64,000 bases of DNA from Ectopseudomonas chengduensis. Its GTDB lineage: Bacteria; Pseudomonadota; Gammaproteobacteria; Pseudomonadales; Pseudomonadaceae. The translations under genes and the position numbers were made by a program. The notes below the pieces were generated by a model. The model made no database searches, was not told where the DNA came from, and worked only from the letters and a program-made list of their open reading frames with translations. Below are positions 42,219 through 50,958 of the stretch, piece by piece. The first letter of the stretch is position 1. Every line of letters begins with the position of its first letter. Location of the stretch: contig NZ_FMZQ01000008.1 in assembly GCF_900102635.1 (NCBI RefSeq), positions 124,001 to 188,000 of the forward strand, given 5' to 3'.

Positions 42219-42230
42219 CAAGGAACGATC

Positions 42231-43367
42231 ATGCGCCCATCCCTTCGCCCCCTGCTCGTCACGCTCGGCCTTTGCCTGGGTAGCCAATCGGCCTTCGCCG
42301 AGCTGAACCAGGCCGTCGATGCTGCCGTGAAACCGATGATGCAGACCTATGCCATCCCAGGCATGGCCATCGCCATCAGCCACAAGGGCCAGCAGCATTT
42401 CTTCGAATACGGCGTCGCCTCACATGAAAGCGGCCAGGCGGTGGATCGCCACACCCTGTTCGAACTGGGTTCGATCAGCAAACTGTTCACCGCCACCCTC
42501 GGCGCCTACGCCGAAGCGCGCGGCACGCTGAACCTCAGCGACAACGCCAGCCAATATCTGCCAGAGCTGCGCGGCACTGCCTTCGATCACATCAGCCTGC
42601 TGGATCTGGCTACCTACACCCCGGGTGGCCTGCCACTGCAATTTCCGGACGCGGTCAGTAGCGAACGGCAGATGCTCGACTACTACCGCAACTGGCAGGC
42701 GGTTTATGCGCCGGGTATGCAGCGGCTGTATTCCAACCCCAGCATCGGCCTGTTCGGTCACCTGGCAGCGGCCAGTATGGCCAAGCCGTTTCAGCAGTTG
42801 ATGGAGAAGGACCTGTTGCCGCAACTGGGCATGCAGGAAAGCTACGTGCAAATACCGGCCGAGCAGATGACGCGTTATGCCTGGGGCTACCGCGACGACA
42901 AGGCCGTGCGCGTGAGTCCCGGCGCGCTGGATGCCGAAGCCTACGGCTTGAAATCCACTGCCGCCGACATGCTGCGCTTCATCGACGCCAACCTGCACCC
43001 CGACAAGTTGCCCGCACCGCTGCTTCAGGCCGTCAGTTCCACCCATCGCGGTTACTACCAGGTTGGTGACATGACCCAGGCCCTGGGCTGGGAGCGCTAT
43101 GCCTACCCCATCAGCCTGGCGAAACTGCAGGCCGGAAATTCTGCAGAAATGGCGCTGCAACCCCAGCCGGTGGAGCGTTTCAGCGTGCCCAAGCCAGCCG
43201 AAGGTGACCTGCTACTGAACAAGACCGGTTCGACCAACGGCTTCGGCGCCTACATCCTGCTGCTGCCGGCGCGTGATATCGGCCTGGTGATACTCGCCAA
43301 CCGTAACTATCCCAATGCCGAGCGCGTGCGCCTGGCGTTGCAGTTGCTCGAGAGCCTCGAACCCTAG
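42231..43367 (+). CDS. ampC: Class C beta-lactamase (AmpC-type)
   Basis: A 378-residue secreted serine hydrolase with signal peptide MRPSLRPLLVTLGLCLGSQSAFA. All class C motifs are present: S81-I-S-K84 (ELGSISKLFT), Y167-S-N169 (LYSNPSIGLFG) and K331-T-G (LLNKTGSTNGFGAY). The omega-loop-type segment DLATYTPGGLPLQFPDAV and the ending LANRNYPNAERVRLALQLL match chromosomal AmpC enzymes closely, more so than general penicillin-binding hydrolases. It should hydrolyse cephalosporins in the periplasm. No ampR flanks it; an Lrp-family gene lies 12 bp upstream and probably shares its transcript. Confidence 0.87.
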   Translation: MRPSLRPLLVTLGLCLGSQSAFAELNQAVDAAVKPMMQTYAIPGMAIAISHKGQQHFFEYGVASHESGQAVDRHTLFELGSISKLFTATLGAYAEARGTLNLSDNASQYLPELRGTAFDHISLLDLATYTPGGLPLQFPDAVSSERQMLDYYRNWQAVYAPGMQRLYSNPSIGLFGHLAAASMAKPFQQLMEKDLLPQLGMQESYVQIPAEQMTRYAWGYRDDKAVRVSPGALDAEAYGLKSTAADMLRFIDANLHPDKLPAPLLQAVSSTHRGYYQVGDMTQALGWERYAYPISLAKLQAGNSAEMALQPQPVERFSVPKPAEGDLLLNKTGSTNGFGAYILLLPARDIGLVILANRNYPNAERVRLALQLLESLEP

Positions 43368-43385
43368 GCTGGTTTGCAAGGCATC

Positions 43386-43404
43386 GGTGCGCAGGATGCG
43401 CACC
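43386..43404. terminator. Hairpin between ampC and convergent acyl-CoA dehydrogenase gene
   Basis: 8-bp stem GGTGCGCA / TGCGCACC with a GGA loop. It has no strong T-run, so it may be only a palindromic repeat. Confidence 0.4.
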
Positions 43405-43410
43405 TTACCC

Positions 43411-44538
43411 TTACAGACTGCGCGCGATCACCATCCGCTGCACGTCGCTGGTGCCTTCGTAGATCTGGCACACGCGCACGTCGCGGTAGATGCGCTCGAC
43501 CGGGAAATCTTTCAGGTAGCCATAACCGCCCAGGGTCTGGATCGCCGCCGAACACACCCGTTCGGCCATCTCCGAAGCGAACAGCTTGGCCATCGACGCC
43601 TCGGTCAGGCATGGCTGGCCTGCCTCGCGCAGGCTCGCCGCGTGATGCACCATCTGCCGCGCCACGGCGATCTGCGTGGCCATGTCGGCCAACCGGAACG
43701 CCACAGCCTGGTGTTCGATGATCGGCTTGCCGAAGGTCACCCGCTCGTGGGCGTAATCGCGCGCCGCCTCGAACGCGGCGCGGGCCATGCCCACCGACTG
43801 CGCGGCGATGCCGATGCGTCCGCCTTCCAGGTTGGCCAGGGCAATGCGATAGCCTTCGCCCTCCTCACCCAGGCGCAGCTCGGCCGGAATGCGCACTTCG
43901 TCGAACTGGAGCTGGCAGGTGTCGGAGGCGTGCTGGCCGAGCTTGTCCTCGACCCGCACCACCGAGAACCCTGGCGTATCGGTGGGTACGATAAAGGCGC
44001 TGATGCCCTTCTTGCCCGCCTGCGGATCGGTGACGGCGAAGACGATGACCATGCCGGCATGGCTGCCGGAGGTGATGAATTGCTTGGCGCCATTGAGGAT
44101 GTAGTGATCGCCATCGCGCCGGGCGCGGGTGCGTAGATCGCTGGCGTCGGAGCCGGCCTGCGGCTCGGTCAGGGCGAAGGCACCGAGCATGCTGCCCTCG
44201 GCCAGCGGACGGAGAAAACGCTGTTTCTGCGCCTCGCTGCCGTATTTGAGGATCGGCATGCAGCCCACCGAGTTGTGCACGCTCATGATGGTGGAGCAGG
44301 CGCCGTCGCCCGCGGCGATCTCCTCCAGGGCCATGGCGTAGGCCAGATGACCGGTTTCGGCACCGCCCCACTGCTGCGGCACCAGCATGCCCATAAAGCC
44401 CAGCTGGCCCATTTCGGTGATGGCCTCGGTTGGGAAACGATGCTCGCGGTCCCAGTCGGCGGCGAAGGGCTTGAGCCGTTCCTGGGCGAACTGGCGGGCC
44501 ATGTCACGGATCAGTAGTTGTTCTTCGTTGGGCAGCAT
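43411..44538 (-). CDS. Acyl-CoA dehydrogenase
   Basis: A 375-residue FAD-dependent acyl-CoA dehydrogenase of the short/branched-chain type. It shows [39 protein letters not shown], and the C-terminal catalytic Glu region ([32 protein letters not shown]). The ATG at 44538 is preferred over the one four codons upstream because a GGAG site lies between them. It is the third gene of a minus-strand operon with a thiolase and an SDR dehydrogenase, divergent from liuR. This set suits isoleucine-derived 2-methylbutyryl-CoA breakdown, except that no dedicated hydratase is present. Confidence 0.9.
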   Translation of the reverse strand: MLPNEEQLLIRDMARQFAQERLKPFAADWDREHRFPTEAITEMGQLGFMGMLVPQQWGGAETGHLAYAMALEEIAAGDGACSTIMSVHNSVGCMPILKYGSEAQKQRFLRPLAEGSMLGAFALTEPQAGSDASDLRTRARRDGDHYILNGAKQFITSGSHAGMVIVFAVTDPQAGKKGISAFIVPTDTPGFSVVRVEDKLGQHASDTCQLQFDEVRIPAELRLGEEGEGYRIALANLEGGRIGIAAQSVGMARAAFEAARDYAHERVTFGKPIIEHQAVAFRLADMATQIAVARQMVHHAASLREAGQPCLTEASMAKLFASEMAERVCSAAIQTLGGYGYLKDFPVERIYRDVRVCQIYEGTSDVQRMVIARSL

Positions 44539-44551
44539 GGCTGGCTCCATA

Positions 44552-44615
44552 CGTAGGGTGCGCCGTGCGCACCGCTGATTGGCAGAAACTCTCGGTGCGC
44601 ACAGCGCACCCTACG
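44552..44615. repeat. Inverted repeat (GGTGCGC family)
   Basis: CGTAGGGTGCGC (44552-44563) pairs with GCGCACCCTACG (44604-44615). Related copies lie at 52888-53056. Confidence 0.55.
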
Positions 44616-44622
44616 GGTCGGT

Positions 44623-45813
44623 TCAATACAACTCGATGGCTACAGCGGTGGCCTCACCGCCACCAATGCACACGGACGCCACACCACGTTTAAGACCTCG
44701 CTGCTGCAACGCTGCCAACAGGGTCACCAGGATGCGAGCGCCGGAGGCGCCAATGGGATGTCCCAGGGCGCAGGCGCCGCCGTTCACGTTGAGTTTGGCG
44801 TGGTCGATGCCCAATTCACGCATGGCCACCATGGGCACCACGGCGAACGCCTCGTTGATCTCGAACAGATCGACCGTCTCCAGCGGCCACTCGATGCGCG
44901 CCAGCAAGCGCTGGATCGCCGACACTGGGGCCGTGGTGAACAGATTCGGCGCCTGGGCATGGCCGGCATGACCGATGATGCGCGCCAGCGGTTTCAGACC
45001 ACGTTCCTGAGCCTCGGATAGGCGCATCAGCAGCAGCGCGGCAGCGCCATCGGAAATGGAACTGGCATTGGCCGCCGTGACCGTGCCGCCCTCACGGAAC
45101 GCCGGCTTCAGGCCAGGGATCTTGTCCGGCCGAGCCTTGGGCGGCTGCTCGTCGGTATCGACCAGGCGCCGCTCACGCCCCTGCGGCGCCTCCACGGCGA
45201 CGATCTCACTGGCGAAGCTGCCGTCCGTTATCGCCTGCTGGGCGCGGCGCAGCGACTCCAGGGCATAGGCGTCCTGCTCCTCACGACTGAAGCGATACTG
45301 CTGCGCACAATCCTCGGCGAAGGTGCCCATCAGCCGGCCGCGCTCGTAGGCGTCCTCCAGGCCGTCGAGAAACATGTGGTCGAGCACCTGACCATGGCCC
45401 ATGCGATAACCGCCACGGGCGCGCGTCAGCAGGTACGGCGCGTTGGACATGCTCTCCATGCCGCCAGCCACCAGCACCTCGCTGCTACCGGCGAGCAACT
45501 GGTCATGACCGAGCATCAATGCCTGCATGCCCGAGCCACACATCTTGTTCAGCGTGGTGCACTGCACCGCCTGGCTCAGCCCGGCGCCCAATGCGGCCTG
45601 GCGCGCCGGTGCCTGGCCCTGGCCGGCCTGCAACACGCAGCCCATCAGTACCGTGTCCACCGCCTCGGCCGCGAGCCCGGCAAGCTCCAGGCTCGCACGG
45701 ATGGCTGCAGCACCCAGTTCGGCCGCCGTAAGGCCGGCCAGATCACCAAGAAAGCCCCCCATGGGCGTGCGCACTGCACTGACGATAACGACGGGACCGA
45801 GTTGCTGTTTCAT
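44623..45813 (-). CDS. Acetyl-CoA C-acyltransferase (thiolase)
   Basis: A 396-residue thiolase that cleaves or condenses 3-ketoacyl-CoA. The nucleophile C92 is in NKMCGSGMQA, the catalytic His is in NGGACALGHPIGASGAR, and the second Cys is in ASVCIGGGEA, so the active site is complete. The ATG at 45813 gives MKQQLGPVVIVSAVRTPMGG; the longer frame upstream runs through a palindromic repeat. In this operon it probably acts on 2-methylacetoacetyl-CoA or acetoacetyl-CoA. Confidence 0.93.
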   Translation of the reverse strand: MKQQLGPVVIVSAVRTPMGGFLGDLAGLTAAELGAAAIRASLELAGLAAEAVDTVLMGCVLQAGQGQAPARQAALGAGLSQAVQCTTLNKMCGSGMQALMLGHDQLLAGSSEVLVAGGMESMSNAPYLLTRARGGYRMGHGQVLDHMFLDGLEDAYERGRLMGTFAEDCAQQYRFSREEQDAYALESLRRAQQAITDGSFASEIVAVEAPQGRERRLVDTDEQPPKARPDKIPGLKPAFREGGTVTAANASSISDGAAALLLMRLSEAQERGLKPLARIIGHAGHAQAPNLFTTAPVSAIQRLLARIEWPLETVDLFEINEAFAVVPMVAMRELGIDHAKLNVNGGACALGHPIGASGARILVTLLAALQQRGLKRGVASVCIGGGEATAVAIELY

Positions 45814-45837
45814 GAGTTTCACCTTCGAATCACATGG

Positions 45838-45886
45838 CCCGGATGCAATCCGGGAAATATGTGGGGGCCCGGATTGCATCCGGGCT
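45838..45886. repeat. Pair of CCCGGATGCAATCCGGG palindromes
   Basis: A palindrome at 45838-45854 and an inverse copy at 45868-45886 lie between the thiolase and SDR genes. Confidence 0.6.
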
Positions 45887-45895
45887 AGCTATCGG

Positions 45896-46663
45896 TTACT
45901 TCGCCGCCATGCGCAGCGCGCCATCGAGGCGGATCACTTCACCGTTGAGCATCGCGTTCTCGACGATATGCCGTACCAGTGCGGCGTATTCGTCCGGCCG
46001 ACCCAGCCGTGGCGGGAACGGCACGTTGGCCGCCAGCGAATCACGTACCTCCTGCGGCATACCGGCCATCATTGGCGTCTCGAACACGCCGGGGGCAACG
46101 CACATCACACGGATACCCGAGCGCGCCAGATCGCGCGCCGCCGGCAGCGTCAGTGCCGCGACGCCGCCCTTGGACGCAGCGTAAGCGACCTGGCCCATCT
46201 GCCCGTCGAACGCCGCCACCGAGGCGGTATTGATGATGACCCCGCGTTCGCCCTCGGTGTTCGGCGTGTTCTGCGCCATGGCCTCGGCAGCCAGGCGCAA
46301 CAGGTTGAAGCTGCCGATCAGATTAATCTCGACGGTACGGCGGAAACTGTCCAGGCCATGTGCACCGTTGCGGCCCAGTACCTTCTCGGCCGGCGCGACC
46401 CCGGCGCAATTGACCAGCCCGTGCAGTGCGCCGAACGCCGCCAACGCCTGCGCCACGGCGGCCTGGCCATCCTCTTCACGGGTGATATCGGCGCATACGA
46501 AACGGGCGTTGCCGCCCAGCTCGGCGAGGGCCTGCTGGCCCGCTTCTGCGTTGATATCCAGCAGCACCACCTTGCCACCGCGCCCGACCAGCTCACGGGC
46601 TGTGGCCAGGCCAAGACCAGAGGCGCCGCCGCTGATCAGGAATACGGATTCGTCGATACGCAT
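45896..46663 (-). CDS. SDR-family 3-hydroxyacyl-CoA dehydrogenase (type II, HSD10-like)
   Basis: A 255-residue NAD-dependent short-chain dehydrogenase. It has the nucleotide motif [13 protein letters not shown], the [13 protein letters not shown] stretch, and the catalytic Ser/Tyr/Lys set in [24 protein letters not shown]. The region around [18 protein letters not shown] matches HSD10-type enzymes that oxidise 2-methyl-3-hydroxybutyryl-CoA in isoleucine breakdown. The ATG at 46663 follows a GAGG site. As the first gene of its operon, it shares a control region with liuR. Confidence 0.9.
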   Translation of the reverse strand: MRIDESVFLISGGASGLGLATARELVGRGGKVVLLDINAEAGQQALAELGGNARFVCADITREEDGQAAVAQALAAFGALHGLVNCAGVAPAEKVLGRNGAHGLDSFRRTVEINLIGSFNLLRLAAEAMAQNTPNTEGERGVIINTASVAAFDGQMGQVAYAASKGGVAALTLPAARDLARSGIRVMCVAPGVFETPMMAGMPQEVRDSLAANVPFPPRLGRPDEYAALVRHIVENAMLNGEVIRLDGALRMAAK

Positions 46664-46715
46664 GCTCAACCTCTGTGATTGTTGTGGAGTGAGATTGACA
46701 GCCAGATTTGCACAG

Positions 46716-46731
46716 GTTTACGTTAACGTAA
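46716..46731. promoter_or_regulatory. LiuR operator in the divergent control region
   Basis: A perfect 16-bp palindrome, TTTACGTTAACGTAAA, lies between the SDR operon and liuR. It is close to the known palindromic LiuR-type MerR operators and could control both directions. Confidence 0.65.
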
Positions 46732-46744
46732 AGGTAAACGAGCA

Positions 46745-47131
46745 ATGACCATGGCAACCACCTACTCCATCTCCGATCTGGCCCGCGAACTGGACATCAC
46801 CACTCGCGCCATCCGCTTCTACGAGGAGCAAGGCATGCTCGCGCCGGAGCGGCGTGGCCAGGAACGCGTCTACAGCGCCAAGGACAAGGTGACGCTGAAA
46901 CTCATCCTGCGCGGCAAGCGCATCGGCTTCTCGCTGGCCGAATGCCGCGAGCTGATCGAGCTCTACGACCCGGAAACCGGCAGCCGCAAGCAGCTGGAGA
47001 CCTTCATGGGCAAGATCGCCGAGCGCCGTCTGCAGCTTGAACAACAGTTACTGGATATCCAGCAGATGCAGCTGGAACTGGATACCGCCGAGGAGCGCTG
47101 TCTCGCTGCCTTGGCCGAAACGACCGCGTAA
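46745..47131 (+). CDS. liuR: MerR-family regulator of leucine/isovalerate catabolism LiuR
   Basis: A 128-residue MerR-type regulator. The winged-helix start is [27 protein letters not shown], followed by a dimerising coiled coil ([24 protein letters not shown]) and a short C-terminus without metal-binding cysteines in the usual positions. It immediately precedes liuABCDE on the same strand (35 bp), as in P. aeruginosa. The 16-bp palindrome just upstream is the likely operator. Confidence 0.9.
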   Translation: MTMATTYSISDLARELDITTRAIRFYEEQGMLAPERRGQERVYSAKDKVTLKLILRGKRIGFSLAECRELIELYDPETGSRKQLETFMGKIAERRLQLEQQLLDIQQMQLELDTAEERCLAALAETTA

Positions 47132-47166
47132 TCGCCCCCACGACAAGAACAACAGCAGGTGACCCC

Positions 47167-48330
47167 ATGAGCTACCCCACCCTCAATTTCGGCCTCGGCG
47201 AAACCCTCGACATGCTGCGCGACTCGGTACATCAGTTCGCTCAGAACGAGCTGGCGCCACGTGCCGCGCAGATCGACCGCGATAACGAATTCCCCATGGA
47301 CATGTGGCGCAAGTTCGGCGACATGGGCCTGCTCGGCATGACGGTCAAGGAAGAGTATGGCGGCACCGACATGGGCTATCTGGCGCATGTGCTGGCCATG
47401 GAAGAGATCAGCCGTGCCTCGGCCTCGGTGGGTCTGTCCTACGGCGCGCACTCCAACCTCTGCGTCAATCAGATCCACAAGAACGGCAGCCACGAGCAGA
47501 AGCTCAAGTACCTGCCCAAGCTGTGCTCCGGCGAGCATATCGGCGCTCTGGCCATGAGCGAGCCCAATGCCGGTTCCGACGTGGTGTCGATGAAGCTGCG
47601 CGCGGAAAAACGCGGCGACCGCTACGTGCTCAACGGCAACAAGATGTGGATCACCAACGGCCCGGACGCCCACACCTACGTGATCTACGCCAAGACCGAC
47701 ATCAACGCCGGCTCGCGCGGCATGACCGCCTTCATCGTCGAGCGCGACTTCAAGGGCTTCTCCCGCCACCAGAAGCTGGACAAGCTGGGCATGCGCGGCT
47801 CCAACACCTGCGAACTGGTGTTCGAGGACTGCGAAGTACCGGAAGAGAACATCTTAGGCGTCGAGGGCGGTGGCGTGCGCGTGCTGATGAGCGGCCTGGA
47901 CTACGAGCGCACCGTGCTCTCCGGCGGCCCGACCGGGATCATGAGCGCCTGCATGGACGTGGTGCTGCCCTACGTGCATGAGCGCCAGCAGTTCAAGCAG
48001 TCCATCGGCGAATTTCAACTGGTGCAAGGCAAGCTCGCCGACATGTACGCCGGCATGAATGCCTCCAAGTCCTACCTGTACAACGTGGCCAAGGCCTGCG
48101 ACCGCGGCGAGGAGTCGCGCAAGGACGCCGCCGCCGTGATCCTCTACACCGCCGAGATGGCCACCAGGATGGCCCTGGATACCATCCAGCTGCTGGGCGG
48201 CAACGGCTACACCAACGAATACCCGGCCGGCCGCCTGCTGCGTGACGCCAAGCTCTACGAGATCGGCGCCGGCACCAGCGAAATCCGCCGCATGCTGATC
48301 GGCCGTGAGCTGTTCAACGAGACCAAGTAA
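47167..48330 (+). CDS. liuA: Isovaleryl-CoA dehydrogenase
   Basis: A 387-residue FAD enzyme that oxidises isovaleryl-CoA to 3-methylcrotonyl-CoA in leucine catabolism. The catalytic Glu is E247 in [15 protein letters not shown], the position specific to isovaleryl-CoA dehydrogenases rather than the C-terminal Glu of short-chain enzymes. The acyl-binding segments [18 protein letters not shown] and [12 protein letters not shown] are also present. First structural gene of the liu operon. Confidence 0.95.
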   Translation: MSYPTLNFGLGETLDMLRDSVHQFAQNELAPRAAQIDRDNEFPMDMWRKFGDMGLLGMTVKEEYGGTDMGYLAHVLAMEEISRASASVGLSYGAHSNLCVNQIHKNGSHEQKLKYLPKLCSGEHIGALAMSEPNAGSDVVSMKLRAEKRGDRYVLNGNKMWITNGPDAHTYVIYAKTDINAGSRGMTAFIVERDFKGFSRHQKLDKLGMRGSNTCELVFEDCEVPEENILGVEGGGVRVLMSGLDYERTVLSGGPTGIMSACMDVVLPYVHERQQFKQSIGEFQLVQGKLADMYAGMNASKSYLYNVAKACDRGEESRKDAAAVILYTAEMATRMALDTIQLLGGNGYTNEYPAGRLLRDAKLYEIGAGTSEIRRMLIGRELFNETK

Positions 48331-48342
48331 GGCATCTGTGAT

Positions 48343-48441
48343 GGTTCCCACGCTCTGCGTGAGAACCTGAAACCGGACGCTCAGCGTCCGTTCTGGGGAC
48401 GCTGAGCGTCCCTGGCGAAACTCCCACGCAGAGCGTGGGAG
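48343..48441. repeat. Four nested palindromes between liuA and liuB
   Basis: 48343-48367 (GGTTCCCACGCTCTGCGTG core), 48375-48389 (GGACGCTCAGCGTCC), 48396-48412 (GGGACGCTGAGCGTCCC) and 48421-48441 (CTCCCACGCAGAGCGTGGGAG). The first and last can pair with each other, as can the middle two. Confidence 0.7.
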
Positions 48442-48469
48442 CGATCAAATCAAAATCGGAGCGCCACCG

Positions 48470-50077
48470 ATGGCCATCCTGCATACCCAGATCAACACCC
48501 GCTCCCCAGAGTTCGCCGCCAACAGCGCGGCCATGCGCGAGCAGGTCAGCGACCTGCGCGCCCTGCTCGCCCGCCTGCACGAAGGCGGCGGCGCGAAGGC
48601 CCAGCAGCGCCACACCGCACGTGGCAAGCTGCTGCCGCGCGAACGCATCAACCGCCTGCTCGATGCCGGCTCCCCCTTCCTCGAGATCGGCCAGCTCGCC
48701 GCCCATGAGGTCTACGGCGAAGACGTGCCGGCCGCTGGAGTGATCGCCGGTATCGGCCGCGTCGAAGGCGTGGAATGCATGATCGTGGCCAACGACGCCA
48801 CGGTTAAAGGCGGTTCCTACTACCCACTGACGGTGAAGAAGCACCTGCGTGCCCAGGCCATCGCCCGCGAGAACCGCCTGCCCTGCATCTACTTGGTGGA
48901 CTCCGGCGGCGCCAACCTGCCGCGCCAGGACGAGGTGTTCCCGGACCGCGAGCACTTCGGGCGGATCTTCTTCAACCAGGCCAATATGAGCGCCATGGGC
49001 ATCCCGCAGATCGCAGTCGTGATGGGCTCCTGCACTGCCGGTGGTGCCTATGTGCCGGCCATGAGCGACGAGACCATCATGGTGCGCGAACAGGCGACCA
49101 TCTTCCTCGCCGGCCCGCCGCTGGTGAAGGCCGCTACCGGCGAAGTAGTCAGTGCCGAGGAGCTCGGCGGCGCCGATGTGCACTGCAAGACCAGTGGCGT
49201 GGCCGACCATTATGCAGAGGACGACGAACACGCCCTGGCCCTGGCCCGGCGCAGCATCAGCAATTTGAACTGGCGCAAGCTCGGCCAACTCGACGCCCGC
49301 GCCCCCATCGCCCCACGCTACGCCGCCGAGGAGCTGTACGGGGTGATCCCGGCCGACGCCAAGCAGCCCTTCGATGTACGCGAGGTGATCGCGCGTATCG
49401 TCGACGATTCGCAGCTGGATGAGTTCAAGGCGCTGTTCGGCACCACCCTCGTGTGCGGCTTCGCTCGCATCAATGGCTACCCTGTGGCGATCCTGGCGAA
49501 TAACGGCATCTTGTTTGCGGAATCGGCGCAGAAAGGCGCGCACTTCGTCGAACTGGCCTGCCAGCGCGGCATTCCGCTGCTGTTCCTGCAGAACATCACT
49601 GGCTTCATGGTGGGCAAGAAATACGAAGAAGGCGGCATCGCCAAGCACGGCGCCAAGCTGGTCACCGCCGTGGCCTGCGCCCAGGTGCCGAAGTTCACCG
49701 TGATCATCGGCGGCAGCTTCGGCGCCGGTAACTACGGCATGTGCGGCCGTGCCTACGACCCACGTTTTTTGTGGATGTGGCCCAACGCACGAATTGGCGT
49801 GATGGGTGCGCAGCAGGCCGCCGGCGTACTGGTGCAGGTCAAGCGCGAACAGGCCGAGCGCGCCGGTCAGCATTATTCCGACGAGGACGAACAGCGCCTC
49901 AAGCAACCCATCGTCGAGCAGTATGAGAAGCAGGCGCATGCCTACTACTCCAGCGCGCGGCTGTGGGACGACGGCGTGATCGATCCGGCGCAGACCCGCG
50001 AGGTCCTGGCCCTGGCCTTGTCCGCCAGCCTCAACGCACCGATCGAACCGACCCGTTTCGGCGTGTTCCGCATGTAA
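48470..50077 (+). CDS. liuB: Methylcrotonyl-CoA carboxylase beta (carboxyltransferase) subunit
   Basis: A 535-residue carboxyltransferase that moves CO2 from biotin to 3-methylcrotonyl-CoA. It shows the acyl-CoA carboxylase family features [60 protein letters not shown], and the C-terminal [33 protein letters not shown]. The partner biotin subunit is liuD, two genes downstream. Confidence 0.95.
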   Translation: MAILHTQINTRSPEFAANSAAMREQVSDLRALLARLHEGGGAKAQQRHTARGKLLPRERINRLLDAGSPFLEIGQLAAHEVYGEDVPAAGVIAGIGRVEGVECMIVANDATVKGGSYYPLTVKKHLRAQAIARENRLPCIYLVDSGGANLPRQDEVFPDREHFGRIFFNQANMSAMGIPQIAVVMGSCTAGGAYVPAMSDETIMVREQATIFLAGPPLVKAATGEVVSAEELGGADVHCKTSGVADHYAEDDEHALALARRSISNLNWRKLGQLDARAPIAPRYAAEELYGVIPADAKQPFDVREVIARIVDDSQLDEFKALFGTTLVCGFARINGYPVAILANNGILFAESAQKGAHFVELACQRGIPLLFLQNITGFMVGKKYEEGGIAKHGAKLVTAVACAQVPKFTVIIGGSFGAGNYGMCGRAYDPRFLWMWPNARIGVMGAQQAAGVLVQVKREQAERAGQHYSDEDEQRLKQPIVEQYEKQAHAYYSSARLWDDGVIDPAQTREVLALALSASLNAPIEPTRFGVFRM

Positions 50078-50085
50078 CACCAGTC

Positions 50086-50140
50086 TGTAGGAGCCCGCTT
50101 GCGGGCGATCAAAAGCATCGCCGGCAAGCCGGCTCCTACA
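50086..50140. repeat. REP-type element (TGTAGGAGC family)
   Basis: TGTAGGAGCCCGC ... GCCGGCTCCTACA forms a long imperfect inverted repeat with internal CTTGC hairpins, the common Pseudomonas REP architecture. Confidence 0.75.
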
Positions 50141-50163
50141 CCAGAGTTCTGAGAGCGACAGAC

Positions 50164-50958
50164 ATGACCGAATTCACCACCGTACAACTTGAGAAAGACC
50201 CGCGCGGCTTCGCCACCTTGTGGCTGAACCGCCCGGAGAAAAACAACGCCTTCAACGCCGAGATGATCCGCAAGCTGATCCTCGCCCTCGATGCCGTCGG
50301 TGAAGACAAGAGCCTGCGTTTCCTTATGCTGCGCGGCCGTGGCAAGCACTTTTCCGCTGGCGCCGACCTGGCCTGGATGCAGCACGCGGCGACCCTGGAT
50401 TACAACGCCAACCTTAGCGATGCCCGTGAACTGGCCGAGCTGATGTACAACCTGCACGGTCTTAAGATCCCGACCCTGGCCGTGGTGCAAGGCGCCGCCT
50501 TCGGTGGTGCAGTGGGTCTGGCCAGTTGCTGTGACATGGCCATCGGTAGCGAAGACGCACTGTTCTCGCTGTCCGAGGTGCGCATCGGCCTGGCCCCGGC
50601 GGTGATCAGCCCCTTCGTCGTGCAGGCCATTGGCGAGCGCGCCGCCAAGCGCTACGCGCTGACCGCCGAGCGTTTCGACGGCAAGCGTGCCCGCGAACTG
50701 GGCCTGCTCGCCGAATGCTTCCCGGCCGATGAGCTGGACGCTCAGGTCGAAGCCTGGGTCGCCAACCTGCTGCAAAACAGCCCGCAAGCCATGCGCGCCA
50801 GCAAGGATCTGCTGCGCGAAGTCGGCAGCGGCGAGCTGACCCCAGCCCTGCGCCGCTACACCGAGAACGCCATCGCCCGCCTGCGCGTCAGCGCCGAGGG
50901 CCAGGAAGGCCTGCGTGCGTTCCTGGAAAAACGCCAACCTAGCTGGCAGGAGCAATGA
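50164..50958 (+). CDS. liuC: Methylglutaconyl-CoA hydratase
   Basis: A 264-residue crotonase-fold enzyme that hydrates 3-methylglutaconyl-CoA to HMG-CoA. The oxyanion-hole segments are KHFSAGADLAWMQ and GAAFGGAVGLASCCDMAIGSEDA, with the crotonase ending VQAIGERAAKRYALTAERFDG. The ATG at 50164 is taken; the frame is open further upstream but runs through the REP element. The stop overlaps the start of liuD by 4 bp. Confidence 0.92.
   Translation: MTEFTTVQLEKDPRGFATLWLNRPEKNNAFNAEMIRKLILALDAVGEDKSLRFLMLRGRGKHFSAGADLAWMQHAATLDYNANLSDARELAELMYNLHGLKIPTLAVVQGAAFGGAVGLASCCDMAIGSEDALFSLSEVRIGLAPAVISPFVVQAIGERAAKRYALTAERFDGKRARELGLLAECFPADELDAQVEAWVANLLQNSPQAMRASKDLLREVGSGELTPALRRYTENAIARLRVSAEGQEGLRAFLEKRQPSWQEQ

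Noticed and set aside
48343..48441. A CRISPR array or small RNA in the palindrome cluster
   Set aside because: There are four palindromes in two related pairs, without equal spacers or a conserved repeat, so it is a REP-like cluster.
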